Shown here: piece after piece, positions 1 to 15,614 of the stretch
Layout: each line of letters begins with the position of its first letter
Position numbering within the stretch: position 1 is the first letter of the stretch
NCBI GenBank assembly: GCA_963678705.1
Contig: OY783216.1
Span: forward strand, 10,044,001 to 10,108,000
DNA length: 64,000 nt
Direction of reading: 5' to 3'
DNA from: Panorpa germanica
Taxonomy: Eukaryota > Arthropoda > Insecta > Mecoptera > Panorpidae
Position numbers and translations under genes: made by a program
Notes under the pieces: generated by a model
What the model saw: only the letters and a program-made list of their open reading frames with translations
Databases searched by the model: none
What the model was told of the DNA's origin: nothing

Positions 1-866
1 AGCACCTAAGCCCAAGATGCCTCCTCCAATCGATGCATCAAGACTTATGAACCATCAAATTAACAGTCCAAGAGATTCCAATTCATCTGCTGTTAAAAAT
101 CCAGCGGAACTAAGAAGCCAAATGCCTTGGTCTTATTTCCAGAGCAGAGAGAATCAGCCTGTCACAGCTCCGAGGAGAAATTTCTCGGAACTTAGAGATG
201 ATGAGGAGCTACCTCCTGTTCCTGTGCCAGATTATACTCTGCATTTCCCTAAAAGAAATCGTGCAACGCCTTCCCCAGGATCAACGGACAGTAAGTTCAA
301 AGATATTTAAATATAGGAATCCGAAGAGGAGAAAATCCCTTGACAAATAGTGTATCTTGGGTTTAAACCTGAATGGGTTTTAAGTGTCTATATATTGATA
401 AAGTGGGTTAATAGAACCTCAAATGTTCAATTATTTTTTAATAACTCCTTATATGTTAAGAGATATTAACAATTAAAAAAGTCATTTGGTCTCTTTAATT
501 ATTAAAGAGATTCAATGTTCACAACCGCTTGTTGCTATCTCTTTTATACAACAGAGCGTAAAAGAAATATATTCTTAGCTGTAAGGTTGCCAACCTTACA
601 GCTCATAAATCTCTGCTATATGTATTTATATATCAAATATTATTTACAGCTATTTCAAGGAAGGGTTAAATAAAATAAAAACTTATAATTCTTTGACTTG
701 ATTTGACTATTTCGACTACCAACGGCTACAAAACTTGAATTTGGGAAAAATTTCATACTTCATAATTAGTCATTTCATGTTTATATATTTTTCTTTTAAT
801 ATAATAAAATGCTAATCAATATTTTTTCTTATTTCAGGTTTCAGAAGCCAGGAAATCCTTTATTAA
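1..866 (+). CDS. 3' end of an unrecognised proline-rich gene (partial)
   Basis: Two exons are visible: 1(or upstream)-290 and 838-866. The frame is open to the left edge, so the start lies outside the window. Donor GTAAGT at 291 and acceptor TTTCAG before 838 join in phase, giving a short tail FRSQEILY and a stop at 864-866. An AATAAA poly(A) signal follows at 893. About 105 residues are seen: hydrophilic and rich in Pro and Ser, with PPP and PVPVPDY stretches of the kind that bind SH3 or WW domains, and no catalytic or membrane motif. I do not recognise the family; a cytoskeletal or signalling scaffold is only a guess from composition. The intron carries a MITE copy. Confidence is good that it is coding, low on identity. 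Confidence 0.7.
354..736 (-). mobile_element. MITE family A, partial copy 1 (inside an intron)
   Basis: Reverse-complement copy of the ~630-bp element described at 42022-42653, sharing the stretch from the ATTGAACATTTGAGG-side end through the ATATATAAATACATATAGCAG core to the GACTTGA block. It lacks the outer terminal repeats and has an internal deletion, so it is an old, damaged copy. It lies in the last intron of the leftmost gene. Confidence 0.75.
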
Positions 867-2596
867 ATTATGTTACCAACCTAATCAAACCTAATAAATA
901 AAATTTTTTTGATCAATATATGTGTAATTTAAGTTGTTATGATAAAAAAAGGAATCATTTTTAAACAAAATTTATGACTGTTGAAATTTTTAAAATTGCT
1001 GGTCCAAGACTTGACCTGTAGCTGGGCATTAAAATGTTATCGCTTCAACGATCTCAATTAGATAGATTCAAAACATTTAATTTTGATATTTTCCATACAA
1101 ATAAACAACAGATTATAATTGGTTTCTTTAATTTTAATTATCAACTATCTGTTTGGTCTCTTATATAACATGTTGTGTAAGTCCAGATAATATATATAAT
1201 ATCTATGTTCCATTATTTTTACTTCAAATAACTATTTACTGCGTTGTAGTTTTAAATTTCCCGCAGCTTAATTGTAAAGCAAATCTAACACAATTTAATT
1301 TGGCCTTCGGTTTTGTTTTGTTTTCGGGAAAACATATATTGTGACTAGATAGAATTGCATTTAGCGTCAATTCAACAGGATATAGAAAAAGTGTCACAGT
1401 AATCGTGTTTTAATACCAAAGTTGTGTATTTCTAATAGTATTATAAAGAATAAAGAACTAATTTCAAATTTTAATAATAATATATTATTAGTAATATTAA
1501 TTTATTATTAATATTAATTTATATAATATTAATACTTAGCGTTAAATATGTATTTTCCTGTTATCCTATTTTTTATCTCATCTAATATATGTATCCGCGT
1601 AATCGTATAAACGTATCATTTACATAATATTTATTCAGTAGATACGTTTGCATATAAAAAAATACGTAAATACTAAATAACTGCGTGTTTTTGAAGATAT
1701 AGTATACCCAGTAAACATTTTGGAGTAAATTCTACTTAATTTTTATTACGTATCATGAATTTTTTGTCTGGAACGTGTTCGTTTTCTATTCAGTCGTTCA
1801 AAGGAAAGGTCCTTTTTATGAGCTACAGACATTGCAACGACGGTTCACTGCTGAATTAAAAGCGGAGTAGGTTTATGATTTATGACCGGATAATAAAAAT
1901 ATACCCATGTGGGAAAGAAACAGAAATACTTAATGAATGATGTTGGAAAAAGAAAGAATATTATTATGAAAAACTAACACAAAATCTGTGACAGGTAGAG
2001 AACTTGTAAAGCGTTAGAATAGAATTGTACGAGTGACTCGAACTTCACCAAATAGGACACTTCACCAAATTGTTTACTGGGATGTCTCCATATTTGCGAT
2101 ACTTATCAACCAACACGCATTTGTAATTTCTTCGTATCTAAAACCCAGAAAAATATAATGCTGGTGTAGAAATTGAACCGGAAAGAATATATTAGTGTGG
2201 TGTCAATGCATCAACCTTCTATGTGGTTCTATGCTAGGCTACTATGATAAAATTGTAAACTTTATATTAAAACCGTAGTAAATCTATCTTCTGGCGCTAT
2301 CTGTTGTTGGCATTATAAACTATTATTACCAGCATTTTTGAGTTTATTGGAGTTTATTATTAATCTGGTAATTTTAATTGCTTGTACACCTTGAAACAAT
2401 GCATTTAATTTAATGAATAATTAACAGACAACTGCACTATTTAGTGTCTGCAAACTTCATTGTTAGTTGTTTCGGTGGGCCCTGGGCACATTGAATGAGT
2501 TCTGGCCGTGATAAAATATAATTGAATATCCAGAAATGTTTGCAACAAGCAGCCGCAATTAATCAGTCAGTAAAAGTGTTAGATTTGTGTAAACCA
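867..2596. other. Intergenic, no gene seen
   Basis: Very AT-rich DNA between the leftmost gene and E(z). It holds short AT-only runs (for example around 1470-1530) and no ORF with recognisable coding character. The last ~300 bases should contain the E(z) promoter and 5' UTR. An ATG at 2496 opens an eight-codon ORF that stops at 2520-2522 and could act as an upstream ORF in the E(z) leader. Confidence 0.5.
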
Positions 2597-6507
<3,911 letters not shown>

Positions 6508-6866
6508 TTCTGCAGAAAATATAAAATATTTTCTAGTAACTTATTATAGTAAAATTAACTTTATATTTAATAATATTTTGCGTTATTTTAATATATTTGT
6601 AATATGTTTTAATAAAAAATATAAGTTAAAGATTTATATATTATTTATTCAAATTTTGTTTGCCAAGAAGTTGCATAATATATAACCGACTTCCGGTTCT
6701 ACTGTTTAAAATTTTGCTTTAAAAATCTGAAGAATTTAAGCTGGTAACACTATTTTTAAACAATATCAATTAATAAACTTCATTTGTTTATTGTTTATTT
6801 GAATTCAACACCGTTCGCCATTTCAGTTTAAATATCTTTGGTTTAAACAGTACGATCACAATTAAA

Positions 6867-9800
6867 ATGTTGCATATTGATGGAACTCGATTAACAGGGG
6901 AAAATGTTAGAACACAGAATGGTATGTCTAATAAAAGTAATAATATTTATGCTTTGTAACAGCTTACATTTTGTATCCTAATAATAGTGCAATAGTTATG
7001 GCGGCAATAATTAATTCATAATCAATCAAATTTATTTAATAATTTCCAAAATAACACATATATTATTGATTTCCAGTTTCGGCAGCATGTTCTATCGCTA
7101 ACATTGTAAAAAGTTCCTTGGGCCCTTCAGGTCTGGATAAAATGTTAGTTGATGAAATAGGTGATGTTGTTATCACTAATGACGGTGCCACCATTGTTAA
7201 TAATTTGGATGTGGAACATCCTGCTGCTAAAGTTCTAGTCGAACTTGCACAGCTGCAGGATAACGAAGTAGGCGATGGAACTACATCAGTTGTACTCCTA
7301 GCAGCTGAGTTGTTGCGGGTAAAGAGTTTGAATGAATTGTTCATAGGCAGTGTCCTTAGTTTTAAATATTATGTTTGCTGTAAATATTGTTTCAGAATGC
7401 TGACGAATTGGTTAGACAGAAAATACATCCTACGTCAATCATAAGTGGGTATCGTTTGGCTTGTAAAGAAGGATGCAGATATCTTTCCAAACAGTTAACA
7501 GCGAAGGTTACAGATTTAGGAAAAGAATGTTTGGTTAAAGCTGCAAAAACAGCTATGAGCTCCAAGCTAATTGGAGCGTATCCTTTTAAAGAATTATTAT
7601 ATAATATAATCAGTAACATTTACATATAGATATGTGTTAAACAGTTTGAGAGTCATATATATTGCAGGCGTGAAAGAATTTCACATAATTATATTTCCTT
7701 AACTTTTATCACAGTGATTCTGATTTTTTTGCGAGTATGGTCGTGGATGCTGCTAATGCCGTGAAAGTGAATACCCACAGTGGTGTTAAGTATTCAATAA
7801 GATCTGTGAATGTGCTTAAAGCTCATGGCCGTTGTGTCCGGGACTCTGTGCTAGTCCATGGGTACGCCATAAACAATTCTGTAGCTGCTGCCGCTATGCC
7901 CAAAAGAATTCTTAATGCTAAAATAGCTTGTTTGGACTTTACTCTTCAAAAATCAAAAGCGCGTATGGGTGTACAGGTTTGTATTGAGAAAAATCTTATT
8001 TTAAAAAAAGAAATCAAATATTATAATAAATATATTTTTTTTAATATGCAACAGGTTCTTATTAAGGAAATGGACGAATTGGAAAAAGTTCGCAAAAGGG
8101 AATCTGATATGACTATGGAGCGTGTTCAGAAAATTATTGCTGCTGGTACTAATGTTGTACTAGCTACAGGAGGCATTGATGATCTATGTTTGAAGTATTT
8201 TGGTGATGCTGGCGTTATGGGAGTACGTCGCTTAAAGAAGTCTGATTTGAAGAGAATTGCTAAAGCAAGTGGTGCAACGTTTTTAACTTCTCTTTCTAAC
8301 ATGGATGGCGAAGAAAGTTTTGATTCGGGTATGCTGGGGCACGCTGCAGAGATTGTACAGGAAACAGTTTGTGATGATGAATTAATTATAATAAAAGGGT
8401 AGGCAGAACCAGTGATTTTCGTTTGCATTATGTAACACAATAAAGATGAACATGCGTTTACGCATCTGGTTTATTACTATCATATTTTTTATTGGGTAAT
8501 AATTACAAATTTTTAATAGGACCAAAGCTCGCACTGCAGCATCAATAATACTACGTGGACCAAACGATCCATACTGTGATGAAATGGAAAGATCAATTCA
8601 TGATGCTCTTTGCGTTGTTAAACGCATTTTGGAAGGCAGCACCGTTGTAGCTGGGGGAGGCTGTATTGAAGCTGCTCTATCTATTTATCTGGAGAACTTT
8701 GCAACAACTTTGGTAATATTAAATAAAAATAATTTAAAGGACTTTTACTTATCAAATCAGTTTTATCAATGTAATCCTTTTAATTGTAGAGTTCCAGAGA
8801 ACAATTAGCTATTGCAATGTTTGCGCAGTCTTTGTTGGTGATTCCTAAAACATTGGCGGTGAATGCTGCAAAGGATGCTTCTGATCTTGTAGCTAAATTA
8901 CGAGCTTACCATAATTCGAGTCAAACTAAGGTAATTTATACAAGATGAATTACGATTCAGTTGTGAAATTAGAAACATAAAATGGAATTGTGTCCTCATT
9001 TTTTGTGGGTTGATTTTTCAATTGTTGATTGAAATTGATGTTAATAAATGTGTATTGGCGTGTCTATTTTATTAAGTATCTAAATCTTGACGGAGATATA
9101 GCAATTAAAAGTTTGAATTGCAGTTTTAGCGCTAGAAATGGTCGGCCAGTTGTATGACGTGAAATGCATTGTATAGGTCTGTGCTGTGGTAATGTTTTGT
9201 AGCTGTTGGTAGTTGAAATAATCAAGTCAAGTCAAAGAATAATAAGTTTTTATTTTATTTAGCCTTGTTACGGCAAACATAATATTGAAATTTTATTGTT
9301 CCTTGAAATAGTTGTAAATAATATTTGATATATAAATACATATAGCAGAGATTTATGAGCTGTAAGGTTGGAAACCTGTAATCTTGTCCATTTCACGCCC
9401 TGTTGTTTAAAAGAGATAGCAACTAGCGGTTGCGAGGTCATATTCATTTGGAACGTTGAATCCCTTTAGTAATTAAAGTGACTTTTTTAATTGTTAATAT
9501 CTCCTAACATATAAGAAGTTATAAAAAGATAATTGAACATTTGAGGTTCTAGTAACCAACTTTATCAACATACAGTACACTTTTATAGAAATTAAGACAT
9601 AGGACACAAGCCCATTGAAACATTTGATATGGTTTATTTCTTGGCTGTGCTGTTAAAAGTGTAGTTAATTTTAGGCGTTTTGGATTGAGTTTATAATATT
9701 TTCAAATGGAATACAAACTTTATCAATATTTCTTAGGAATAATGCTTAGGTGAAGATACATAGCAGTACTAATATAACTTTCTTTTGTACCTAGCATGAT

Positions 9801-10049
9801 CAAGTTCATTTAAAATGGATTGGTCTGGACCTAGAAAATGGAGTAGTGCGCGATAATATGAAGGCAGGTATACTAGAACCTTCTATTTCAAAAATAAAAA
9901 CTCTAAAATTTGCAACTGAAGCTGCTATTACAATTTTACGTATTGATGACATGGTTAGAGTCACTCCTGTCAAGTCCACCGAAACTGGGAAAAATTATGA
10001 TGACGCTAAAGCAAGTGGCGACTTGGAGATTATCAATCGCACCAATTAA
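6867..10049 (+). CDS. CCT1: T-complex protein 1 subunit alpha (CCT1)
   Basis: One of eight subunits of the cytosolic TRiC/CCT chaperonin that folds actin, tubulin and WD-repeat proteins with ATP. Eight exons: 6867-6921, 7077-7318, 7396-7577, 7715-7976, 8055-8398, 8520-8712, 8790-8930, 9795-10049. They total 1674 nt, or 557 aa, the normal length. Group II chaperonin motifs are intact: [12 protein letters not shown] and TNDGATI near the N terminus (nucleotide site), [10 protein letters not shown] with the catalytic Asp, [13 protein letters not shown] in the second equatorial part, and a C-terminal [14 protein letters not shown]. The gene starts 359 bp after E(z) on the same strand. The last intron (864 bp) is unusually long for this gene because a family A MITE sits in it. 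Confidence 0.96.
8981..9616 (+). mobile_element. MITE family A, full-length copy 2 in CCT1 intron 7
   Basis: About 636 bp bounded by imperfect terminal inverted repeats, AATGGAATTGTGTCCTCATT on the left and AGGACACAAGCCCATT on the right. The immediate flanks GAAACATAA and GAAACATTT match at 7 of 9 positions, which suggests a target-site duplication of about 8-9 bp (hAT or Mutator type; undecided). It has no coding capacity, so it is non-autonomous. Confidence 0.8.
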
Positions 10050-10452
10050 GTTTAATTGGTCTCAAATATCAGCAAAACTATTACCAAATATGATCTTATT
10101 TTATTGTTATAATTTAAAGAAAGTTTAAAAATTAATAATAATAAATTGAAGTTACTTTTATTTTTGATTGATTTATTATTTACTCTTTATTAATAAGTAA
10201 TAGTATTTAAATGCAAGTACAGTGATACACACATTTTTAGATCAAATTAGAGTTCGATCTGTATATAATTTTAATGTTTGAAGTAATCATTACTCTAAGT
10301 CAGTTATATTAGTTGCTTTGATACATTTTTAAAACAAAAATAAGAGTTTCTTCTTCTTTAAAAATCTAAGTTAACTTTGTGCATAACAAAAACATAAGTT
10401 CAAAATTTCATGTCATGTCATAACTTTTCATATTTTAATTATAAAATTTTAA

Positions 10453-11187
10453 ATGCCATTTAAGTTGCAGTTAGTTCACTGTCATGGAATTGTTGCAGGT
10501 GTCTCATTATGGGCCATGTACAGGACTTTTTACAATGAACAATATTTGGCAACATCAGCTTTTGCAATCATCTTATCAAAATCAACCTTCGGTATATTAA
10601 ATTTATATTTTCCAAGTAGTGCGCGTAAGAAGGCGGATGAAGTTCTTACATACGCGGCGCATATGTTTACAGTACCGTTAATCAACGCCCAGTTTTGTTA
10701 TCCAGAATATAAATTTTTTGCCGTTGCACACATTTTGAGCGCTGCTATTCCAACAGCGATATATGGAACCTCAGGAGTAACTCCAGCAGGAACAAAGTAT
10801 GTAGACTTAGTGACGATGGCAAATATTTTTTCGTTGATGAAATTCTCTGAAGCTATGGACGTCCCCGAAGGCATCCTTCTAGGAGCTCTTTGCATAATTC
10901 AATTCTTCGCTTTGGGATTGGTCTCACGTTTCACTCATGTTCAGTGGTTATATCTCTATACTTTAGGATTTTGCCTTATAGATTTAACTACAATTCATTC
11001 AATAAATATATTTCATCCCTTGATAATGGAGGGTGTACAGGAAGCAACAGAAACTATCACAGCTGTGACTGGAGACCATTTAAACACTGGCATAGCTGCT
11101 GGAGTCACTACTGCAGTGGAAAATGTACAAGCTGTTCTAAATGTTGTAGAAGTAGTGGGCACAGCCCCAACAACCCCAGAACTTTGA
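10453..11187 (+). CDS. Intronless multi-pass membrane protein, family not recognised
   Basis: A single 244-aa ORF from ATG 10453, with AATAAA at 11207 just after the stop. Hydrophobic stretches suggest about six or seven membrane helices, near residues 8-28, 33-55, 66-82, 88-106, 118-131, 140-158 and 162-185. They are followed by a ~55-residue soluble tail rich in Thr, Ala and Val (VTGDHLNTGIAAGVTTAVEN). There is no obvious signal peptide. Codon use looks like that of the neighbours, and the ORF is far longer than chance ORFs on either strand here. Being intronless among intron-rich neighbours, it could be an old retrocopy or a naturally single-exon insect gene. I do not recognise the family and assign no function. 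Confidence 0.75.
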   Translation: MPFKLQLVHCHGIVAGVSLWAMYRTFYNEQYLATSAFAIILSKSTFGILNLYFPSSARKKADEVLTYAAHMFTVPLINAQFCYPEYKFFAVAHILSAAIPTAIYGTSGVTPAGTKYVDLVTMANIFSLMKFSEAMDVPEGILLGALCIIQFFALGLVSRFTHVQWLYLYTLGFCLIDLTTIHSINIFHPLIMEGVQEATETITAVTGDHLNTGIAAGVTTAVENVQAVLNVVEVVGTAPTTPEL

Positions 11188-11309
11188 AAACATATCTATG
11201 AAATTTAATAAATGTGGAAATTGTAAATCTGTTTTTCTATTTTTACCTGGTATGATTACATAGAATAATTTGTATCTTGTTCAAGTAAAATAATTTTAAA
11301 AGATTGATC

Positions 11310-11445
11310 ATGTATTATAATGTTCCAGGTGTATGTTTATATTCTTATTTGTTTAAATGTTTGGTATGGTGACTGAAAAACAACTCCATGCATTTCTTCT
11401 AAAATTTCTTATATCGTAGAGAAAAACATTTTAAGACTTTATTGT
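11310..11445 (+). repeat. Short dispersed repeat shared with 26167-26270
   Basis: Contains CCAGGTGTATGTTTAT and, further on, CGTAGAGAAAAA next to TAAGACTT. The same blocks in the same order occur downstream of GRWD1 at about 26167-26270. The class is unknown. The rest of the 11188-11692 gap holds no gene that I can see. Confidence 0.5.
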
Positions 11446-11692
11446 TCAAACGGAGAATTATTAGCGTATTAGTTACCCATTATATAACCAGAACTTCGTG
11501 ATTTTTTATAATACTTCATATATATTTTGTATAGGGGTAATTTAAATTTTAAATTCATTCGTAAATAAGATAGAAGAAAATCGTGTTTTTAAGTACGTTT
11601 AACTACCAACAGATGGCACATCAATTTCATAGCGCCAAGACAGTATGCAAACAGGCATGCACTATTTTTTTTTTATTTTAATCTGTCAGTCA

Positions 11693-14197
11693 GCATATTT
11701 GATTGACCCTCATCAAGAAGAAAAAGCATCCCTCGATAACTTGAAAGCTTTCTTAGGTATGGTCATATATCATTAAATTTAGCTTATAACTATACAAATA
11801 TAAACTAGCGGTTAACTTCTTTAAGAACGTCACTTTTAACATCAAAATCGTTCACATTGTAATTCCTTTCTACAAACGACTATACATTCATTGCCTTGCT
11901 TTTAAATAGAAGCATTTTGATAATAATAATTATCGATTTTTAGGGCATACGTGTGAAATTATTGGATTATGGAAAATATTGTGTGAACATCAATTTCCTG
12001 TAATTGCAAAAACTATTCCTGATGAAATGCAATCACAATTAAGAGAATTCACATTTAGGTAAACTATTAACCTTGAATATAACTAATCAAATTCATAATT
12101 TTATAAAAATGAGTAATTATATTCCAGGACTTTATTTGTAGCTGGCACAAAAATTTGTGTGGCACTAATTGTTGGTCTTATAAATACATATTTGCTAGAC
12201 AATGCTACTTTAGATAATGTCAGCGAAAAGTTAAGGCAGGTGTGTCCAACGCTATTTAGACAGTAAGATGCTGCATGTTCCAAGGTAAACATTAATATAA
12301 AACTTAATACAGTGCAACGATTAAAATCAAATCATAAAATTAAATGAATTTGTTTTAGGCAAATGAAATACTTTTGAAAATAAGAAATAATTCTAATCTA
12401 CATCCGGAAGATCGAAGTGATATGATACAAGTAGCTTTACAATTATGCAAAAATGCAGCTCCTAATTTACCATTGGATGTGGTTTGCCAACAATTTGCTT
12501 CTATTCAAGCTTACTTTGGTGTTATTGAATTATGTTTATCATGTGCGCATAAATTAGACCCTAACAACATTGCTTTACATCATTATAAAAATTATGAGCC
12601 AATAGAAGATACAGAAGGTTCTCAAGCTTTAGCCAAAAGGTTAGTTAAGAAAGAATATTTTATGGACAACTAAATAATGTGGGATTAGATGATATTGAGT
12701 TTTATATTTCAGAATGGAAGTTTACCGGCAAATAACTCTTATGCTAGACTCTTTAATGGAGATTAATTCAAATAATCCGCAGTTCGCAGGAGTACCTGAT
12801 AAGCCTGGACCTCCATCAGAAAAAATATTAATTTTGAATAAAGAAACAACTTACCTGAAGGAACATGTAAGTTTATATTATTATTTAAAAAAGGGCTGTT
12901 CAGAAAGTTGTGTCATTCTTTTGTATTGTTTTCAGATTCAAGACATTATTTTATTAGTTTTAAATAGTTCTGATGAATTGATGCACATAGCGCTATACGA
13001 CTGGCTGCTATCGAAGGACATGTTAATCGATGTACTGACTGTAACAGAAAGTTCACTTGGAATATTTCTCGAACATATATTTAATAAAAAATCAGATTCT
13101 ATTAAAGTTTGTGAATTATTCTGGAAGTACCATGAAATACATAATAGACATTTAGCAGCAGCCAAGATACTCTATGGAATAGCTATTAAAGAGAGGTAAG
13201 ATTTATATTGTTACAATACAGTTCTGACAGAAATACGAAAGATACATTTCTAGACAATTTCTACTTTTCAGTGTAAATTTAAATCGGAATTTAAGTTATA
13301 TGAGTTGAGCTGTCTTGTGCCTAAGAAATCCGTCAGTGGGTTATTCTGTACATAACGGAGTGTTTATGCGCGACATTGAAGATAAAATTGAGGTTGCTAG
13401 CATCCAGCAAAAGGTCATAGACAGTGTTGCTGCTTTAAATTGTTCTGTACCAGATATTCATAATCTTGTTCAAACTTTAAACTCGAAGATATTTGATATT
13501 ACTCAGGTAACTTAATTCCTTAATTTCTGATATAATTTATTCACTTAAATAATTTTTCTATATATTTTTTTAGCTTTATGAAGAATTTGCTGATCCTCTA
13601 GAATTATGGGAAGTAAAATTAGCTATTTTAAAATGTTCCGATCATAATGATCCGTTATTAGTAGAGACTGTTTGGCAAAATATAATCAATCAACATTTAA
13701 ACTCGTTGGCTAATCTTATTAAGTCTGATCGAATGCAACAACTGATGCTGAAAATACAGCCTTTGTTAAGAGAATATATGAATACCGCATTTTGTCTTCC
13801 ACTGGGTGTGTACTTTATTGTAAAAATTATCTATGGCATACGAAATTTATTTATTTCATTTTCATGTATGCACAGGTTTCTTAATTAAGCAGTTGGAAGT
13901 TCTTTGCTGTCGCCTAAAAGCTGATTGTTCAATAGTACCATCTGCTTTTATTGAATCTGGAGTTCAGTTTGAAAATATTATTGAAGTCTACAAATGGTAA
14001 AGACAACATGAAAATGGAAATGGAAGTATGCAATGCAGAAGTATATTTAAGCAACACATTATTTCTAATTTTAGTTTAATATCTTTGAACGAGCTAGTTT
14101 GGGGACACGAAGGAAATGAACTACATTTAGTGCAGGCCTCGTCTAAATTGATATCTTTCTTCTTTGATATAAAACATACCATTCCTGTCTATAGAAG
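11693..14197 (+). pseudogene. Nup155/Nup154 pseudogene fragment (C-terminal half only)
   Basis: Multi-exon remnant of the large inner-ring nucleoporin NUP155 (Drosophila Nup154). About ten exons still align in order: around 11693-11754, then the blocks near 11943-12058, 12128-12284, 12359-12640, 12715-12866, 12936-13196, 13272-13506, 13574-13806, 13877-13997 and 14075-14197. Recognisable pieces include GLWKILCEHQFPVIAKTIP, HIALYDWLLSKDML and LYEEFADPLELWEVKLAI. It is broken in several ways. The roughly 800-residue N-terminal part is absent, because the intronless membrane-protein gene and a repeat lie directly upstream. There is an in-frame TAA in CAG TAA GAT GCT (about 12264). There is a TGA in ATG AGT TGA GCT (about 13305), where the family has Arg. 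The final exon is missing and a MITE follows 90 bp later. Introns and splice sites are kept, so this is a segmental-duplication or gene-death relic, not a retrocopy. Confidence 0.85.
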
Positions 14198-14284
14198 GTA
14201 AAGTCTATATCTATATGTTCACAGAAATCGTTAATTAATAATAATTCATAATTATCTTTTCGGTAATGTAAGCTTCGTACAGAT

Positions 14285-14508
14285 CTGGGGCCCTATTCCT
14301 GAGTCTTGCGAGCAATAATCGTGATCGAACAGATCTGATTTATATGAGTGAACCATTTTACGAATCACTTTTAAAAGTGTATTTCTGAATTTTATTATTA
14401 TAGTTCAGAAATACTCTTTTAAAAGTGATTCGTAAAATGTTTCACTTATATAAATCAGATTTGTTCGATCACGATCATTATTCGCAAGACTCGGGAATAG
14501 GGCCCCAG
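14285..14508. mobile_element. Palindromic (foldback) MITE, family D
   Basis: 224 bp that is almost wholly an inverted repeat. The left arm starts CTGGGGCCCTATTCCTGAGT and the right arm ends GGGAATAGGGCCCCAG. Arms of about 103 bp pair with few mismatches around a ~18-bp loop near 14385-14402. No ORF. I see no clear target-site duplication in the flanks. It abuts the truncated 3' end of the Nup155 relic. Confidence 0.85.
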
Positions 14509-15015
14509 AACTTCTTAAGAACCATGAACATGTTAAATTGTCCTGTATAAATAAAGTATAAAAAAGAACAACAATCACCACAAGAGATGTATTTCTTATT
14601 TATTACTGAATTTCAGTCTTAAGTATTCATTAGAGTACTTATAACATTTAACAATTATTTATATTTATGTATTATTATGTGTAAAAGTAATTGCTAAATA
14701 TAAATAATAATTGTTAAGAACATACTCAATAGATGGCAGCACTTTACTAAATTAATTTATTTTTAACACTCGCTTGTCTTGTATATACTGACATTGCCTA
14801 GTCCGGTACCAAGCTGTCAAATAAATTTTCTTAAAGTTTTATTTTGACATTTAGTGAATCGTGTTTTACGGTGTGAAATGGTTTGTGAAATATGTTATTG
14901 TTGTGTGTACAGCATGCACTTAGCGCATTGGGTCGTTTGATAAACTGTATTTGTTATTGAAGCGTAGGCTGTCCGTGTGTGTCAACATGTTTCTGCTTGC
15001 TGCTTCATGATTGTT

Positions 15016-15444
15016 TCAATGTACATTGAGCCTGTTTCTTCGTGTAGTGATAAAGTAAGGCGCGTGTATAATCTGCAATTTATTTTTGTTAGTGTTGGAT
15101 GTGATTCTCAAGATTGCGTATGTTACTGTCGGTTTGATGATTATGTGGTGTATTAATTTCTTGTTGTGAGTGCTTAGTCCGGTATCTTTCTTTATGAGTT
15201 CAGCAGTTGTGTTCGATGCACGTGAGTTGGTGTGTCTAGTGTACAATAATAATATTGTTATCTTGGCATTAGGAGGTGTTCGCTGGTGTGTATAAAATGT
15301 GTTTGCTGTTGTCATTGTTGTGGTGTTTATTGTTAGTTTCCATCTGTTGGTGATGGTTGTATGATGGTAGCTTAGCTGAGGTGTAGGGTCTATGTTATCG
15401 GCAAATAATATCAAGTGGGTTTTTGTCTGTTTTTGGAACATCAT
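15016..15444 (-). pseudogene. Decayed Jockey-type LINE reverse-transcriptase fragment
   Basis: A 142-codon open stretch resembling the second half of a Jockey-clade RT with internal segments deleted. From the left it has LILFADN (the catalytic FADD box with its second Asp replaced by Asn), RWKLTINTT, THQRTPPNAKITIL, LSTHNKKLIHHIIIKPTVTYA and NKNKLQIIHAPYFI. The order is that of the thumb/connection region of these elements. Neither the fingers/palm N-terminal part nor an endonuclease is nearby. It is a dead relic kept open by chance. The surrounding 14510-15010 and 15450-15610 hold no gene that I can see. Confidence 0.75.
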
Positions 15445-15614
15445 CGATTAAATAATTGTATAATGACGGGCTAAGTAAAAGAGAGTAGTTTTCAAAGTTC
15501 AAAGTATTTTTATTGGTATATGAATGATGTTCATTACATTACTAGTACATTTGTTATACATTTCTCATGTTTACTTTAAATAAAGCTACTAGCTAGAGGT
15601 ATCATTATACTTAT

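Noticed and set aside
1153..1344. 63-codon ORF upstream of E(z)
   Set aside because: AT-driven hydrophobic translation, begins at a non-ATG codon, no support.
2496..2522. Upstream ATG as the E(z) start
   Set aside because: It stops after eight codons; the ATG at 2597 gives the conserved N terminus directly.
11693..14197. A functional NUP155 gene
   Set aside because: Two in-frame stops lie within conserved exons, with no N-terminal exons upstream and no final exon; better called a pseudogene.
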